A stretch of DNA of 60,000 nucleotides from Adiantum capillus-veneris (taxonomy: Eukaryota; Streptophyta; Polypodiopsida; Polypodiales; Pteridaceae). The stretch is taken from the NCBI GenBank assembly GCA_014529385.2, contig CM043949.1, positions 111,974,477 through 112,034,476 of the forward strand, written 5' to 3'. Of the stretch, positions 1-12,350 are shown piece after piece (position 1 is the first letter of the stretch; every line of letters starts with the position of its first letter). A model generated the notes under the pieces. The model was given only the letters and a program-made list of their open reading frames with translations, was not told the DNA's origin and made no database searches. Made by a program: the position numbers and the translations under genes.

Positions 1-1343
1 ATGTACCCTAAAGGGAATTTTGTATGTTTATGCAATTGACTTTTCTTGAACACTGCTCCCACTCTTATGTACTTCTCACAACTTTCAACTCTTCCATGCT
101 TGCTGACAAATTTTCTTTAGCCACACACAATCCATCCATCAGGTTTGAGGTTGATTCTTGGTTCTGTGTTGTGCTGCTTCTTCAGTTGACATGGGTACTC
201 AAAAGAGCTATGACAGTCTTCTGTTACATAGGAGCCCCCCCACCCCCCCAAAGAAATACCCAAAAAAAAGAAAAAGAAAAAATGATAATCTGCATGACTT
301 GTATGGGTTATTAGATCGTGCGATTCGGCGTGGCGGATAGAGATGTCCCAGACCCAGCGATTCACGTGTGTGCCACGCTTAACCAAGATTGATCAAGACG
401 GAATCTGGTCTCTCGGACTCTCCTCACATGCCAGGAGATTGAGGATCTGTGACACAGACCTGCGAGGAGTTTTCTAGGATGATTCAGACCCTCATTGATT
501 AGCCTTTATGCCTGTTTCTGTCTCCAGCTTTGTTTAGCATGTTCATTGCCATGTATGTATCGTGGTTTCCTGTATATTTATAGCTCGCCTTGTACTCAGC
601 CTTCTCAGCTCATATACCACTTCAGAAGCTCTGGCTGTATTTGACGTGATCGAAAAAGGACATAATCTATTCACTTCTTGCGCAGGCCAAAATGACCCAT
701 GAGACCAAAAGTTACACTATCTGTGAAGTGATATAATTGTCAAGAACAAGAAACATAATGCTAACCAACCTAAAATCACCTAACTCTTGTCATCAATAAA
801 AAAGAAAATATAAGGATTTTACCCACATGGAGAACCTCTGCAGAACTCTGTCACTGCTTGACTGTTTCCTAGAGTACTTTGGAGGCAGATGAATCTGCTT
901 CAAAGAGCATTTTAATTCCGTAAGAAACTGGTATTGGGGCTCTGCAAGAGCTTTGATGACCTGCTGGAATAAGGCAAAGACCAAAACCTTGTGTCATCTG
1001 CAAAATAGAAAGGGCCAGGTGATAGCAGGTTTTTTATTTCAAGGCTTTATGCTTTGGTTCTTATAACTTTGTTAAGTAAGTTTGATGTAATTTTACCATT
1101 AAATCTGTGCCCTTGAGGTGTTTTTTTAATGGAAATATCTTCTTTTCTGGGAAAAAAAAGTTTGTTAAGTAAGTTAACACTACTGAAGGTCTTCGATTCT
1201 TTTTTGAACTTTTGGTTGGATCATTATGCGTTAATAGTTGCTATCGTCAGGTGTTCGATTCTTTTTTTGAAATTTTGATTGGATCATTATGCATTGATAG
1301 TTGCTATCGTCAGGTATGATTTTACCCTTTTGAATTGTTTCAG
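1..1343. other. Upstream intron sequence of the CstF50 gene
   Basis: No coding exon of the WD40 gene could be found here by eye, so this is read as the intron before the exon at 1344; it ends in a normal acceptor (TTGTTTCAG). It is AT-rich with homopolymer runs. A phrase near 668-705 (GGCCAAAATGACCCATGAGA) recurs slightly altered at 6898-6930, which marks a dispersed repeat. Confidence 0.55.
1190..1313 (+). repeat. Two-copy tandem repeat of about 62 bp in an intron
   Basis: Two imperfect copies (about 1192-1250 and 1254-1313) share the blocks TTCGATTCTTTTTTTGAA, TTGGATCATTATGC and TAGTTGCTATCGTCAGGT. Both end in CAGGT, so each could present a splice-site-like sequence just upstream of the true acceptor at 1343. 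Confidence 0.85.
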
Positions 1344-4264
1344 GAACTGACCATGCAGTCCCTCATCTTTATGATGTCAATACATTTCAATGCTTCTTAT
1401 CTTCTTCCGTGCAAGATGGACAAATTGATGGAGCTATTAACCAGGTATCGGTTTTTGCCCATAGTAGAAAGATGCTCACATTTGGATTTCTTCTATGTCC
1501 AGTTATTGAAATTATAGCTCACTGTAGGAACGGAGTTCCTATTATTTCAGATAGTAAAGGGAGAGATCTAGCTTGTCTATCTGCAGTGTGAGTTCTTCTG
1601 TGCCGACAATGTGTCAAAGACTGTCAAAGAAACCTGATTTCTTTCTTTGTTTGGTTAAGGCATTAAGAAAAAAAGAAAGAAATCCTTTTTTTGATCAAGG
1701 TTTTTCGAATTTGAAGTGTGCCAATCCGGGACTAGATCTCATAGAAGGTGTAGGCTGAACACAAGGCTGGAGGTTGGACGTCTGCATACTTCACCCACAT
1801 GTCTTCACCATTTGGTCTATGCACTCTTGGAATGAGAGGCGAAAGTCTTGTATGGCTGTGCATTACTTGATCTTGCTAGCCATATGCTTTAAAGGATTTT
1901 GGGGAAGTTCATTATAGACTATACCAAGTTACTAAACCCTTCACACACGTGCGAGGTGTTTGGAGCAGTGTGACATGAGTGGTTTCGATGTTTCAACCTT
2001 TGGGGTTTCCACATTTTTAAACTTTTGTTTCAATGTCAAGAAAAAGAGTGACAGGTTGCATGGGTGCATGGGCTAAGGTGGATTATATACAAAGTGTGAA
2101 AGCTCCCTTGATGATGGGAATCGAGCTTGATAGATCTCGCAAATAGAGACAGTAGATACATGAGCAGTAAAAAGGGAGAAAAGGAACACGTCTTACTATT
2201 ATCCGAGGTGCCTTTTATAGGATTTTACAATAGAGACTGAGTGCCACATTGTCTCATCTTTTCCTCTACATGATCCATGAGATCTGCATGCCTAACATCA
2301 TGCATAGAATCATCCTTTTGGCCTAGAAGAAGTTCTTGTGGAGTGAACAAAGTGTTCAGACAAAGTCAGGCTTACCCACCAAGCGCACCACTTTTTTTTT
2401 GCAAGAAAAGAGATCCTTCCATTAGTTAATAGTAACTGCCCGAATGCTACAAACCACCTCTACAAGAGACGATACAACAGAAAACATGGGGAGACTTTTT
2501 CTCCCAGTGAGAGAGAAAAAGTATGTACAATGAGGGCTAAATGACGAGATGGGAGGAGGAAAAGGCCACACTAGTGGCCGGTAGTGCCATCGAGGCGCAC
2601 CTTGAACCATGGTGAAGAAGGGCCCTAGGTGTAAGCTGCAGCGGAAGTGAATGTTGAACTTTGCTCAAGATGAGTGCTCCGAACTGTGCTCAAGGGTTCC
2701 TTTTACTTACGGAAGGGAGAGCCTTCCGTTCCTTTAGTGAGAGAGTGCAAAATGATGGTAGTGGGGTACTCACTGCCTTTCCCCCACCTTATGCAAAGGC
2801 AATTTTATCTCAGAATTGGAGACTAATTTCGCAATGTGCACATGTACGCTAGCCTCTAAGGTGTAACTTCTAGCTTCTAACATGTGGTGTTTGTATGCTG
2901 TGAAGATAAAAATTCATGCATCTTGTCATATTCCCCCCTCTATTTCCTTTACGATGTACGAAATCCGACGTATGGCATTTTCTACGTGTCTGAATGATAC
3001 TTTTTTCATACTTTCATACCCATATGCGTATTCATATCACTATATCTCTGTTGGGACAAGAAAGGGGCGACTCTTCTGTAATCTAAGAATGGTCAGTAGT
3101 TGTTCTCATACCTAATTTAATTTCTAGGTAACTGTGAAGGCAGTCTTTGCTGCTCTCTCTATGAAACCCTCCAGAAAACAACAACGGTATTTGGCAAGTC
3201 ATGATACAACATTGCTCCTTGCTTCCAACTTGGGAGCATAACTACTCTGATTGAGGTAGTCTTGAAGGAATTACTGTCTTCAACTGTTAGAAAATCCATG
3301 CGACTACCACTGTAGCACACGTTAGCCTTGAAGAATCGTTTTTCCATCAATATAGTTCAGTGAAAGAAGCTTATCACGAGAGTACGTCGGGATTTTGGTA
3401 TGTTCAAGTACACGTGGAGCAGATTGTATGTGAAAGCATGGCTGATTATTTCTGGGTATGGCAGGTTCGCTATGCCAGCAATGGTGGAATTTATGTGACA
3501 GCTAGCAAGGATGGAAATATCCGTATTTGGGATGGCGTATCTGCTTCATGTATCCGTGTAATTGAGCAGGCGCATGGCTCTTCAGAAGCGACAAGTGCTA
3601 GCTTTACGAAGGACCAAAGGTAAGATGAGCTTCATTGTTTTGTTGAGGAAGGAGAAGAACAGCAGTGCTGGTAGATTCTTTCATGACTTTGTCCTGTCTG
3701 ATGTGTATGTACATTGCGGTTGGGGGATACCCAGGTATGTACTTTCATGTGGCAAAGATTCAGCAGTGCGATTGTGGGATGTGGGGAGTGGTAAGCAGGT
3801 GAAGCAGTATGTGGGTGCTCAACATGAACAAATGCGGTGCCAGGTACTAAAGGCATAATTCTGTTTCCATTTTTCGTCTTTTATCTTTGTGCTTAATGTT
3901 CTTGCCCTGGGCTTGCATAGGCTGTGTTCACTCACACAGAAGATTTTGTCCTCTGTGTTGATGAGGCTAGTAGCGAGGTGAGTCACTCCCTTTGAATTTT
4001 GCTATTTGAGTTTGCTCTCTATTTGATGAGGCTAGTGGTGAGATGAGTCACTCTCTTTGTCTTGGCTTGAAGCAAACTCTTAAGTTGAGCTAAAATTAAA
4101 TGATGCAGATAGTAGCGTGGGATGCTTTAACAGGGGACATTGCATCAAGGTGGCAATCCAATCATAGTGGTGCTCCAAGATGGCTAGAACATTCTCCAAG
4201 TGAATCTGCCTTTGTCACTTGTGGAACTGATCGTTCAGTGCGCTTTTGGCGAGAAACCTTCTAA
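1344..4264 (+). CDS. CSTF50: Cleavage stimulation factor subunit 50 (CstF50/CSTF1-like), C-terminal exons
   Basis: This is the 3' part of a spliced WD40 gene. Five exons fit GT-AG rules and keep phase: 1344-1444, 3465-3619, 3735-3843, 3921-3977 and 4109-4264 (TAA). Together they encode about 191 residues. Blade signatures are visible: HLYDV in the first exon, IRIWDG, VRLWDVGSG, IVAWDA and VRFWRE at the end. From family knowledge, CstF50 is the beta-propeller subunit of the nuclear cleavage stimulation factor, which acts in pre-mRNA 3'-end processing; the words GAINQVRY, TASKDG and FTKDQR fit the plant orthologue as I recall it. The N-terminal half lies before the window. The first intron here is 2020 bp; the other three are 77 to 131 bp. 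No stop or frameshift interrupts the exons, so the gene looks intact and is the only clear host gene. A different WD40 protein is possible but less likely. Confidence 0.88.
1445..3464. other. Long intron (2020 bp) of CstF50
   Basis: Starts GTATCGG and ends TATGGCAG. No coding exon is visible inside. The content is unremarkable AT-rich DNA plus a pyrimidine-rich stretch near 2470-2620. The exons on both sides continue the same WD40 protein, so the length probably reflects old insertions that I cannot classify. Confidence 0.7.
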
Positions 4265-4658
4265 CAATATTTGATACTCTTATTGGGTTCAGGGGATTCT
4301 GATTGCTTGCTTTGGCTTTTCTAATAGCTCAGTCGCTCTTGCATTCATATGAAGGTCATGACATGTGCGCGTGCGCATGCGTGAGCATGCATGTTTGTAC
4401 ACAGTACCTACCTCTCTCTCTCTCTTTCTCTGTGGGCTCGAGAGCCATTGGAATACCAAGGCCCAAAGGAAAATAATACAACCAAGACAGTACTAATTCC
4501 TGGAGGTTAAAAAACTGATATGTCATGGTCAATAAATTCAACAGTGAGGGGAAACCACCTGTGGTATTCAACAGGTGTAATTGTCAAATGGAAAACTATT
4601 GTGCTCTAGAGCTGCACATTCCTTCTAGAGAGCTGTCTCCAAGAATCAATTCCAAGAT

Positions 4659-4713
<55 letters not shown>

Positions 4714-5500
4714 GATCTTTGTAACCTGGTGTGGTAAGTGGCAGTCGGTATATCATTTGCATTTGGAGCAAACTGTAGTAATAGAAAAGAATGACCGATC
4801 CCAATCTGCGTTGGGGATGGGCTATGGCCTATACCCTTTCTACATGTACATGTACGGGATATGTGTTCATGAGGTATGTATGGAGTGTGCATCTCATATG
4901 TTGTGCAAAAGAGTGAGTATTTGTATATTATGGGGGATAACTTCTTTCACTTGTGTAGTTTCCTCATCAAGTGGGTCTCAGCTTAAGTCCCTCTCCATCT
5001 CCTTGTAAGTAACTCATTTTGTACACTGTATAAACAATCCAAGCTATGGTATTATTTTAATATGAATGTCTCTTCCTTTTATCTGCCATGATCCAATCGA
5101 GCACTACTAGAGTTAATTCCGGATTAGTATCTTTTAATCCCATAAGTCTCAATCATTAGATCCTAAGTTAATTAGGTGCAAATATGAATTCCTCTACTCT
5201 ATATGCAATGTATCACCTGTGGGTAAGTTCATGGTTAATTCATTTAGCCACATCCATACTTTTGCAATTGACATAGAGAAGAGAAAGTGTATGTAGGATC
5301 GTGTGCTTGCATCGCTGTTTGCAAATCCTTATTAAGTTTTTCCCTCTGAGCACCAAACATAGTTAACTTCTACTCTCAACATTGAGTGAAGTTTCATAGC
5401 TTGATTGTTGAGTGAATTGGTCGAATAGGTGAAGATTGAACAAATTTAATTGCGTAAATGACAAGAATTACCGTATTTTCCAAGAAAAATTAGTCCTCTC
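4265..5500. other. 3' flank of CstF50, no gene seen
   Basis: Contains the 3' UTR region of CstF50, a (GA)25 microsatellite at 4662-4711 and AT-rich DNA. No protein-like reading frame stands out. The polyadenylation site could not be placed. Confidence 0.6.
4662..4711. repeat. (AG)n microsatellite
   Basis: About 25 perfect AG units downstream of the CstF50 stop codon. Confidence 0.97.
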
Positions 5501-5632
5501 CAAATGATGAGTTGAGGCTTCGAGGGAGCTTTTGGAGGGAGCTTTGATTCAAATTGTTGCTCAACTAAGCAATTAAAAAAAAGTTCGCTTTGCTCCAAAA
5601 TCAATTTTTTGGAGCGAGCTTTTCGATGGGAG

Positions 5633-5673
<41 letters not shown>

Positions 5674-5728
5674 CATAAACACACACACACACACACACAC
5701 ACACAAATATATATATTCCTCTCTCCCT

Positions 5729-5766
<38 letters not shown>
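5500..5766 (-). repeat. Inverted relative of the 7.3-8.4 kb array, with (CT)n(CA)n(CT)n
   Basis: On the reverse strand, 5590-5635 reads as the same motif found in each unit of the 7340-8360 array (AAAAGCTCGCTC, then a TTGATTTTGGAGC-type arm). It is flanked by (CT)17 at 5637-5670, (CA)13 at 5680-5704 and (CT)17 at 5732-5766. The motif therefore occurs in both orientations and always next to GA/CA microsatellites. Confidence 0.75.
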
Positions 5767-5768
<2 letters not shown>

Positions 5769-6841
5769 GTGCAAGTGGGCGTTAATCTTAAGGTCTTGCT
5801 TCCACAATGCAAGGACCTCAAAGCAATGAACACAAGGCTCCACTTGAGCCCGGGAGCCACACTATGACGGGGTCTATAGTGGCAGGCACACCAGCAAAAC
5901 CAATATACCACGAGCAGTTGCGAGCGAGGGTATATACACCTCGGCTCGAGGAGCTAACACGGACTCTCGTACATCAACTAGCATGCAAAATATGGGTTTC
6001 GCGATCCGCACAAAGGACTTGCAATATCCTCAAAACACAGCACACTTTGGCTCCATTGAGACCAGATGGCCTCCAATACATAGCCTGTGGAGGTCGCTTG
6101 CTCCGACCTGCAATATTGGCCCTGTTGGGCGGCGTAATGAATACCAAATTAAATAGCCAAGACCTTTAACTGCATAGGAAATCCACAACCCACTACGGGT
6201 AGTCAAGATCAATGCAAAGATGGTGAGGGCACACCTCGGCTCCCTCAACTTGGCTCTTGAAGCCCTACAAAAAGCGAATCCTGTAATGCAACGTCTCTCG
6301 TCCGAAAAGACCAAAACAGCCCCACATCCAATGATTATCCACATGTCGTTATGAGCGCAACCACTCGCTGCACAAAAGGACAAGGGCTCGCTACCCAGAT
6401 GCACAAAAACTCGCTGTTTGAAAACAGTAATGTCCTTACACACCTAATCTTTCCTGCTGAATGAACTGCTCAATCCCCAATGCTAAAGACTTGTAACACG
6501 GCCCACTTCGGGCGTTGCAAAACAGCTCATATGGAGCAAAGGGACCTGCTCACTGTTGTTTATACTTGCTTCCCAAATCTGTCTGCAGATGTGAAGCTCG
6601 CGGCCCCTTGTATGGGTCAGCACGCGGCCTCTAGCAACCCCGAGCAGGGGGATGGTGAACCCGGCCCGCAAAGGGGCGACCTGATCCCGTGCGCGCTCTC
6701 GCGCAACACCGAGACCTGCGCAAGTCCGCTCACTCTTTGTCTTCTTCGCTTGTCTGGGCGCTAGCGGGGGGAGAGAGAGAGAGAGATATGGAATGTTAAC
6801 CTTGTCGCGTAGGCCTTTAACCACTCATTCTCATGGGCGCT

Positions 6842-6884
<43 letters not shown>

Positions 6885-6900
6885 AACGTCTTCAAATGGC
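5767..6900. other. GC-richer island without a recognisable gene
   Basis: Base composition shifts to GC-rich (for example 6600-6760) between AT-rich neighbours. Open frames of up to 137 codons exist on both strands but resemble no family I know. It could be an old LTR or leader sequence. (GA)n tracts lie at 6770-6786 and 6848-6882. Confidence 0.4.
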
Positions 6901-7335
6901 CAAAATAACCTGTGAGACCAAAAGGTTTCATCCATGTGTGACTCGAGTATAGTGTCTTGGTAACATAAAAATAAGAGGAAATGAGGCTACCTAGAGTGCA
7001 TAGGTATTTAATTTAAAACCACCTCCTTCACATAATACATAAACTTAAGGCGTATGGGAAGGGGTGGGGTACAATCATATGTGGGCTAAAGAGGTGCACA
7101 ATGGAGAAAGTATCTACATGGCTTGATCAAGAAGGATACCCCAATGAGGGTGTGACTAGGTAATGTGCCGTGGTCCATCCCAAGTACCCCACTATAGAAA
7201 TTATTTATCTAACTATGTATGGATCCTTTATGTGTAGGTCCTCTAGACAACATGGCATGCTCTCTCCTTCGAGGGGCCATCCTGATTAGTCCCACTGTAA
7301 AAAGTAGTGACCTGACTTTGCAATGGAGAGAGGGG

Positions 7336-7339
<4 letters not shown>

Positions 7340-7379
<40 letters not shown>

Positions 7380-7844
7380 CACACACACACACACATAGAG
7401 AGAGAGAGGGAGAGAGACAGAGAGAGCTCCCTCCGAAAAGCTCGCTCTAAAAATTGATTTTGGAGCGAAGTGAGCTTTCTATTTTTGAATCGATCAGTTG
7501 AATAAAAATATGAAAAAAGATCCCTAAAAAAACTCTCTCCATTTCCATCCCCCAAATGATGTAGGACTTTGCCTCACATCATGTATTCTCCATAAAATTC
7601 TCGAGTGCTATATACACACACACACACACACACACACATAGAGAGAGGGAGAGAGACAGAGAGAGCTCCCTCCGAAAAGCTCGCTCTAAAAATTGATTTT
7701 GGAGCGAAGTGAGCTTTCTATTTTTGAATCGATCAATTGAATAAAAATATGAAAAAAGATCCCTAAAAAAACTCTCCATTTCCATCCCCCAAATGATGTA
7801 GGACTTTGCCTCACATCATGTATTCTCCATCAAATTCTCGAGTG

Positions 7845-7896
<52 letters not shown>

Positions 7897-8095
7897 GGAG
7901 AGAGACAGAGAGAGCTCCCTCCGAAAAGCTCGCTCTAAAAATTGATTTTGAAGCGAAGTGAGCTTTCTATTTTTGAATCGATCAGTTGAATAAAAATATG
8001 AAAAAAGATCCCTAAAAAAACTCTCTCCATTTCCATCCCCCAAATGATGTAGGACTTTGCCTCACATCATGTATTCTCCATCAAATTCTCGAGTG

Positions 8096-8152
<57 letters not shown>

Positions 8153-8360
8153 GAGAGAGGGAGAGAGACAGAGAGAGCTCCCTCCGAAAAGCTCGCTCTA
8201 AAAATTGATTTTGGAGCGAAGTGAGCTTTCTATTTTTGAATCGATCAGTTGAATAAAAATATGAAAAAAGATCCCTAAAAAAACTCTCTCCATTTTCATC
8301 CCCCAAATGATGTAGGACTTTGCCTCACATCATGTATTCTCCATCAAATTCTCGAGTGCT
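7340..8360 (-). repeat. Four-unit tandem array of about 250 bp headed by (CA)n
   Basis: Units are about 7340-7610, 7611-7847, 7848-8098 and 8099-8360. Each has (CA)n, a GA-rich stretch, GCTCCCTCCGAAAAGCTCGC, a near-palindrome (GCTCGCTCTAAAAAT, then ATTTTGGAGCGAAGTGAGC) and a common tail ending CTCGAGTGCT. Units differ by few substitutions, so amplification is recent; (CA)n length varies most. Each unit is open on the minus strand (starting MGDGNGES), but the frames run into the microsatellite, so I do not treat them as genes. Confidence 0.92.
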
Positions 8361-8671
8361 CATCATTTTACATTGTTTTTGTGTGTGAAAAGCTCTCTTA
8401 ACAAGCACTCTATTTCCTTTGATTATATTTATCAATTTAGAGGTATGAATCTCTATATGCCCTAGTATAAAATCTGTTAACTAAGACCTATTAGCCACTT
8501 GGCTAGGGTGTATTGTATTGCTAAATATGAGTTGGCCTCAAGTCCCTATGGAATGTTTTCTCGAAGATTCTCTACTATCAAGATAATCTTTCTATCATTG
8601 TAACGTAAGCATAAGCCTTAGAGCTATGATCCGTTTACCTGTTAGGGTGGGTTATTTACGGCTCAACGTCC

Positions 8672-8912
8672 ACTTATCAAGAAAGAGTGCAACCCACCAC
8701 ATCCTAGAGCTATGGGTCAATCAACTATTCCATATGTCCTTGCTCAATCGTCAATTATCAATAAAGAGTGCAACTCACCACATCCTATAGCTATGGGTCG
8801 GTCAACTATTCCATATGTCCTTGCTCAACCCTCAATTATCAATAAAGAGTGCAACTCACCACATCCTAGAGCTATGGGTTGATCAACTATCCCATATGTC
8901 CTTGGTCAATGA
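8672..8912. repeat. Three-copy tandem repeat, period 81 bp
   Basis: Copies share AAAGAGTGCAAC, CACCACATCCTA, AGCTATGGGT and CCATATGTCCTTG; the first word starts at 8682, 8763 and 8844. About 65 bp downstream is CTATTTATAG (8976-8985), which reads as a TATA box on the minus strand. That suggests the array sits near an LTR-type promoter on that strand. Confidence 0.88.
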
Positions 8913-10800
8913 AGTGATTTTTTGTCGATCAAAAATTTAGAGAGAGATGTCTTTGTACATAAGTTTAATTTGTAGCTATTTATAGTGTTGCTCTCACATA
9001 TACGCTAAAGATCAATGGAACTTGTACTAGGATTATCAAGTTCATAGAGTATCTTGAAGCACGAAACAAAAGAGGAAAATTTGTGCTTTAGACACGTGAA
9101 CAAGTTGATGTTCATTTGAATCTACCTTTTTTTCGAGTGTTTTTATTGTAGCAGTGAAGAATGATTTTTAATTGAGATTAAGACCCTTGAGACGCCACAA
9201 AGCTTCGCTTCTTATTCTATTGATCAAGTCATGATCAAGATCTATAGACCATGCATTGTCAAATGTGCCATTAAACTTTTCTATGGAGATGACATCTTTG
9301 TTTTCAAATTTGTAAAGGAGGTAAACACTACTCATCTAGCAAAATATTCTTCACAAACAAGCCTTGCACTGATTGTGGAAGAGAAGAACATACTCCTTTG
9401 AAGTGGTGCTTCAAAAATCATAGGACTAGCACCCATGACAAAGGCAATGGAAAAGAAAATGTAGCAAGAGAAGAAGAGGAAAGAATCCGTAGCACTAATG
9501 ATACCATCTATATTAGAAAGATATATATTGAAAGCCTTCAAGAAGATGTTTGCTACCCTCTGTCTCTTTAAGAGTAAATATTGGGATAACTTTGAGCTAG
9601 TCCTCAATTTCGACAACCTTGTTTGGGAGAAGAATTGTATTTTGTGTGAAACTAGTGTTTTCATCATAGCCGTCATTCAAAGCCAAAGGAAAGGGGTGTT
9701 TGGGATTCATTGTGGCTTATGCCTCTTCTCTATATAAACTTTTACTTGATGTGAGCTAGAAGGAAGAATCTTGATCTATTGCCTAAAGAAAAGGAGCATG
9801 TATCCATGTTTTACGGATAGTGTATGTATACTATATGTCATATATAAAAGTTAAAAAAGAATTTATATTAAAAGGGGTCGAGTGTCACCTGCACCCTAGC
9901 GTTGTGGCACTATGTAGACATGCTAATCCTAGTTCGAGAGGCTACCGTGTCTCTTTTGGTTTTTATATGCTAGGTTGTGATATTTTTGTAATTGGACAAG
10001 TGTTCTTTATTCCCACCAAGTTGTGGCATTTATTTTATGAAGTTAGACACTTGTTTTGGATGCTTTTCTCTCATAGTCTAGTTAAGTTAAGAGATGAAAA
10101 CAACTACCAATTTCCTCTATGTCAAAAGTTTGATGAAAAATTGAGCTTTCCATGTCTATAGATCTTATGTAATAGATATCAACCATAGAAAACAAAAAAT
10201 CAAGCCTCAAGTCTTTGTTCCCTTGCCAATTTATAATTAAAAATAAAATCTCATAATTTTGAAAATGCTCAGAAAGAGATGAATTTTAGGCTTCTAGCCC
10301 TCTTTTCAAAAAAATATTATATGATACTTAAAACTTTTAAGAGCTTTACTCACTTTGGGGGTTTCAATCCCTTGTAAACATCAAGAATATATGCTCATCT
10401 TGAAATCTTTGCCATGCACAGTTTCTAGTAAAGAAAACATTCTTCTCAACAATCATGAAATTAAGGTTACAAATGTTTCCAATCATGCCTATACCATGTG
10501 ATTCAATATAGATCATTATTATAAAAAGAACCTTGACAGAGGTGCAAATAATCAGTAAAAGATCCCTAGTGCACTCTCAACCTGAGGGTGGAGAGGCCAC
10601 ATCAAAGTAAGTCTCTTAATATAAGCTTAAAAAGTAGTAATTCTTGGCTCCTACACGTGCACATACGCTTAAGTGCAAGAAGTTTATGCTACCTGTCATG
10701 ACAAAGGTAGGATAGGGGGGCACGACCTTGGCAAGGCCAGCTAAGCATGTGTAGTCAAAGGGTCTCTTAAAGGTGGGCCAAGGAGCCGATAGGAGTAAGG
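8913..10800. other. AT-rich DNA without recognisable genes
   Basis: Open frames of 79 to 114 codons occur on both strands near 9332-10161, but none has a motif I can assign and none has a clear exon structure. Probably degraded repeats. Confidence 0.45.
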
Positions 10801-11262
10801 ATGTGGAATGAGCTGGTTAATTGACAGCTATTCCATAGTTAGAAATTCAGAGTTAGATGCCATATATCATGTCAGATGAGATGAACAGAATCAAACTTCA
10901 AAAGACCAAATTGAGAATTTCGACGGATACTGAACTAAAAAAAAAGACTTCATATGACATGAACTGAGACAATTAGAAACGTAGATTCAGATTCATAAAG
11001 TGGTTCAGAAGTACAAAGTTTAGAAGTACAATTGATACATCACTTGGTGCTCCTAAGGTCTATTAATTGCCTATCGTCTAGAGTTACAAGAGATATAAGA
11101 GTTTTAATCCTCAAAATGGGATTGATGAGTCCTATTTATAGGTACTTGGAGTGGGGTCTGACTCGATGCACAGTCATACAGGGTCTGGTAACTACCAGTA
11201 ACTCTGGCAAGTAACTCGTGTAGGTAGCCCCTTGTGCAAGGTATCCCTAGAGTTGGTTCCCA
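10800..11262 (-). mobile_element. Probable 3' LTR of a minus-strand Ty3-like element (copy a)
   Basis: On the minus strand a purine-rich tract (complement of 11262-11286, GGGGAGGAGGATGTAGAAGG) is followed by a region with a TATA box at 11131-11142 (CCTATAAATAGG). The same order and wording (GGATGTAGAAGG, then a TATA box) occurs in copy b at 36075-36200. LTR ends were not resolved and no target duplication was found. Confidence 0.55.
11131..11142 (-). promoter_or_regulatory. TATA box of the LTR-like segment
   Basis: Palindromic CCTATTTATAGG; on the minus strand it gives CTATAAATAG, a good plant TATA element, about 120 bp inside the putative LTR. Confidence 0.5.
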
Positions 11263-11286
11263 CCTTCTACATCCTCCTCCCCTTTG
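11262..11286 (-). other. Polypurine tract of copy a
   Basis: On the minus strand this is an almost pure purine run next to the putative 3' LTR, the expected plus-strand priming site of an LTR element. It matches the tract at 36170-36200. Confidence 0.55.
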
Positions 11287-11399
11287 TTGAAATTTATCAT
11301 GTACAAACTTTCAGATATCTGATCAAGCTTCATATTTTTGCTTCGCTTTCCTCTTGTTTAGAGCTTTCTTCTTTTCAGGCCTCTACACTTGTTAAGCTG

Positions 11400-12350
11400 G
11401 TGGTTGCACATCTCTAGTCACCACTTGTTGCTGAGGAGTGCTAGAGGTAGAGTTCTCCTTCTGGATAATCCTGCAAATGGCCTCTTTCTCCATTTGCTCC
11501 GTCCTTTCAGGAGAATCTCCACCTCGTTAGGTGTTAGTGCATGCCAGGTCTTTATGTCAAAGTTATATAGAGTCTTCTTGCCTTTGATTAACCTTGCCCT
11601 ATCCAGCTTCGGATAGATGGATGACATTTTTATCCATCTTGATGGGTTTGGCTAATTAGCTTTAATTCTTGCTTTGAACATAATCTCAACCATTTCTTTA
11701 AATTATGGTTTGGAGCTAGCTTTGTTGGCAAGTTCCTTTTCAAGAGTCTTTGAAGATTTAACCAAAAAAATTTAGTAGCTCATTTTTGTATTGAATTAGA
11801 AGGATGATATGGAATTTCCATTGACCCATCATTCCTCTGAAATGGATCAGGTAATTCTTGAGCTCTCCAGCCATATTTTTTTGCTCAATATTAGTAAGGA
11901 CAGATTTCCAAGCCACCCATAGGGCCTTGCTTTGCTCCTACCACTCCCTTGTTTGGTCCACAATAATCTAGATATATCTCATCTAGTATACAGGTTTTTT
12001 GTAGAGCAGGTATAAAGTTGGATAGTTTATTCTCTCACATTGGAAGTGCATACATGAGAAAGGGGAGTCCTGGCAGTGCTTCAATATAATTGAGGATTAT
12101 CTAATTTTCCTGTTGCATCATTTTTCTCAAAACTGTAACTAAATGGAGCAAATTATTCACAGCTTGTTCTTGTTCTTTGACATCATTTAGGTAAGCTGCC
12201 CTCTGCTCCTGTATGCATTGTTTTTCTAAGATTGCAGTACTCGGTGGTCTAGGACTGTTCTAGCATAGTAAGACCCCTTTGACCTCATTCTTGATGTTCT
12301 GCATGCATCAATAGGCTACATTAGAAAGAAGATGGGGTTTAGGAGAGCGT
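11400..12350 (-). pseudogene. Ty3-associated accessory ORF, family 2 (copy a), broken
   Basis: Translated on the minus strand, this region gives interrupted stretches matching copy b at 36480-37850: KMMQQEN near 12130, and KGKKTLYNFDIKTWHALTPN against KGKRSLYDLDTKTYNSLMPY. It precedes a polypurine tract and LTR, so it would be the last ORF of its element. Several stops and frameshifts are present. I recognise no catalytic domain and its function is unknown. Sharing by two dispersed elements shows it is element-borne rather than a host gene. Confidence 0.6.

Noticed and set aside
117-386. Frames before the first WD40 exon
   Set aside because: No WD40 or CstF motifs and no fitting splice sites; treated as intron.
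5807-6443. 120- and 137-codon frames in the GC-rich island
   Set aside because: Overlapping on opposite strands, no recognisable domain, and the island looks like old repeat DNA.
7209-8306. Repeated minus-strand ORFs starting MGDGNGESFFRDLFSYFYST
   Set aside because: They are the same non-coding repeat unit translated four times; each frame runs into (GA)n/(CA)n and there is no independent coding evidence.
9890-9960. tRNA-like phrase (TAGTTCGAGAGG)
   Set aside because: No acceptor stem, D arm or anticodon arm can be built around it. No tRNA or rRNA gene was found in the window.
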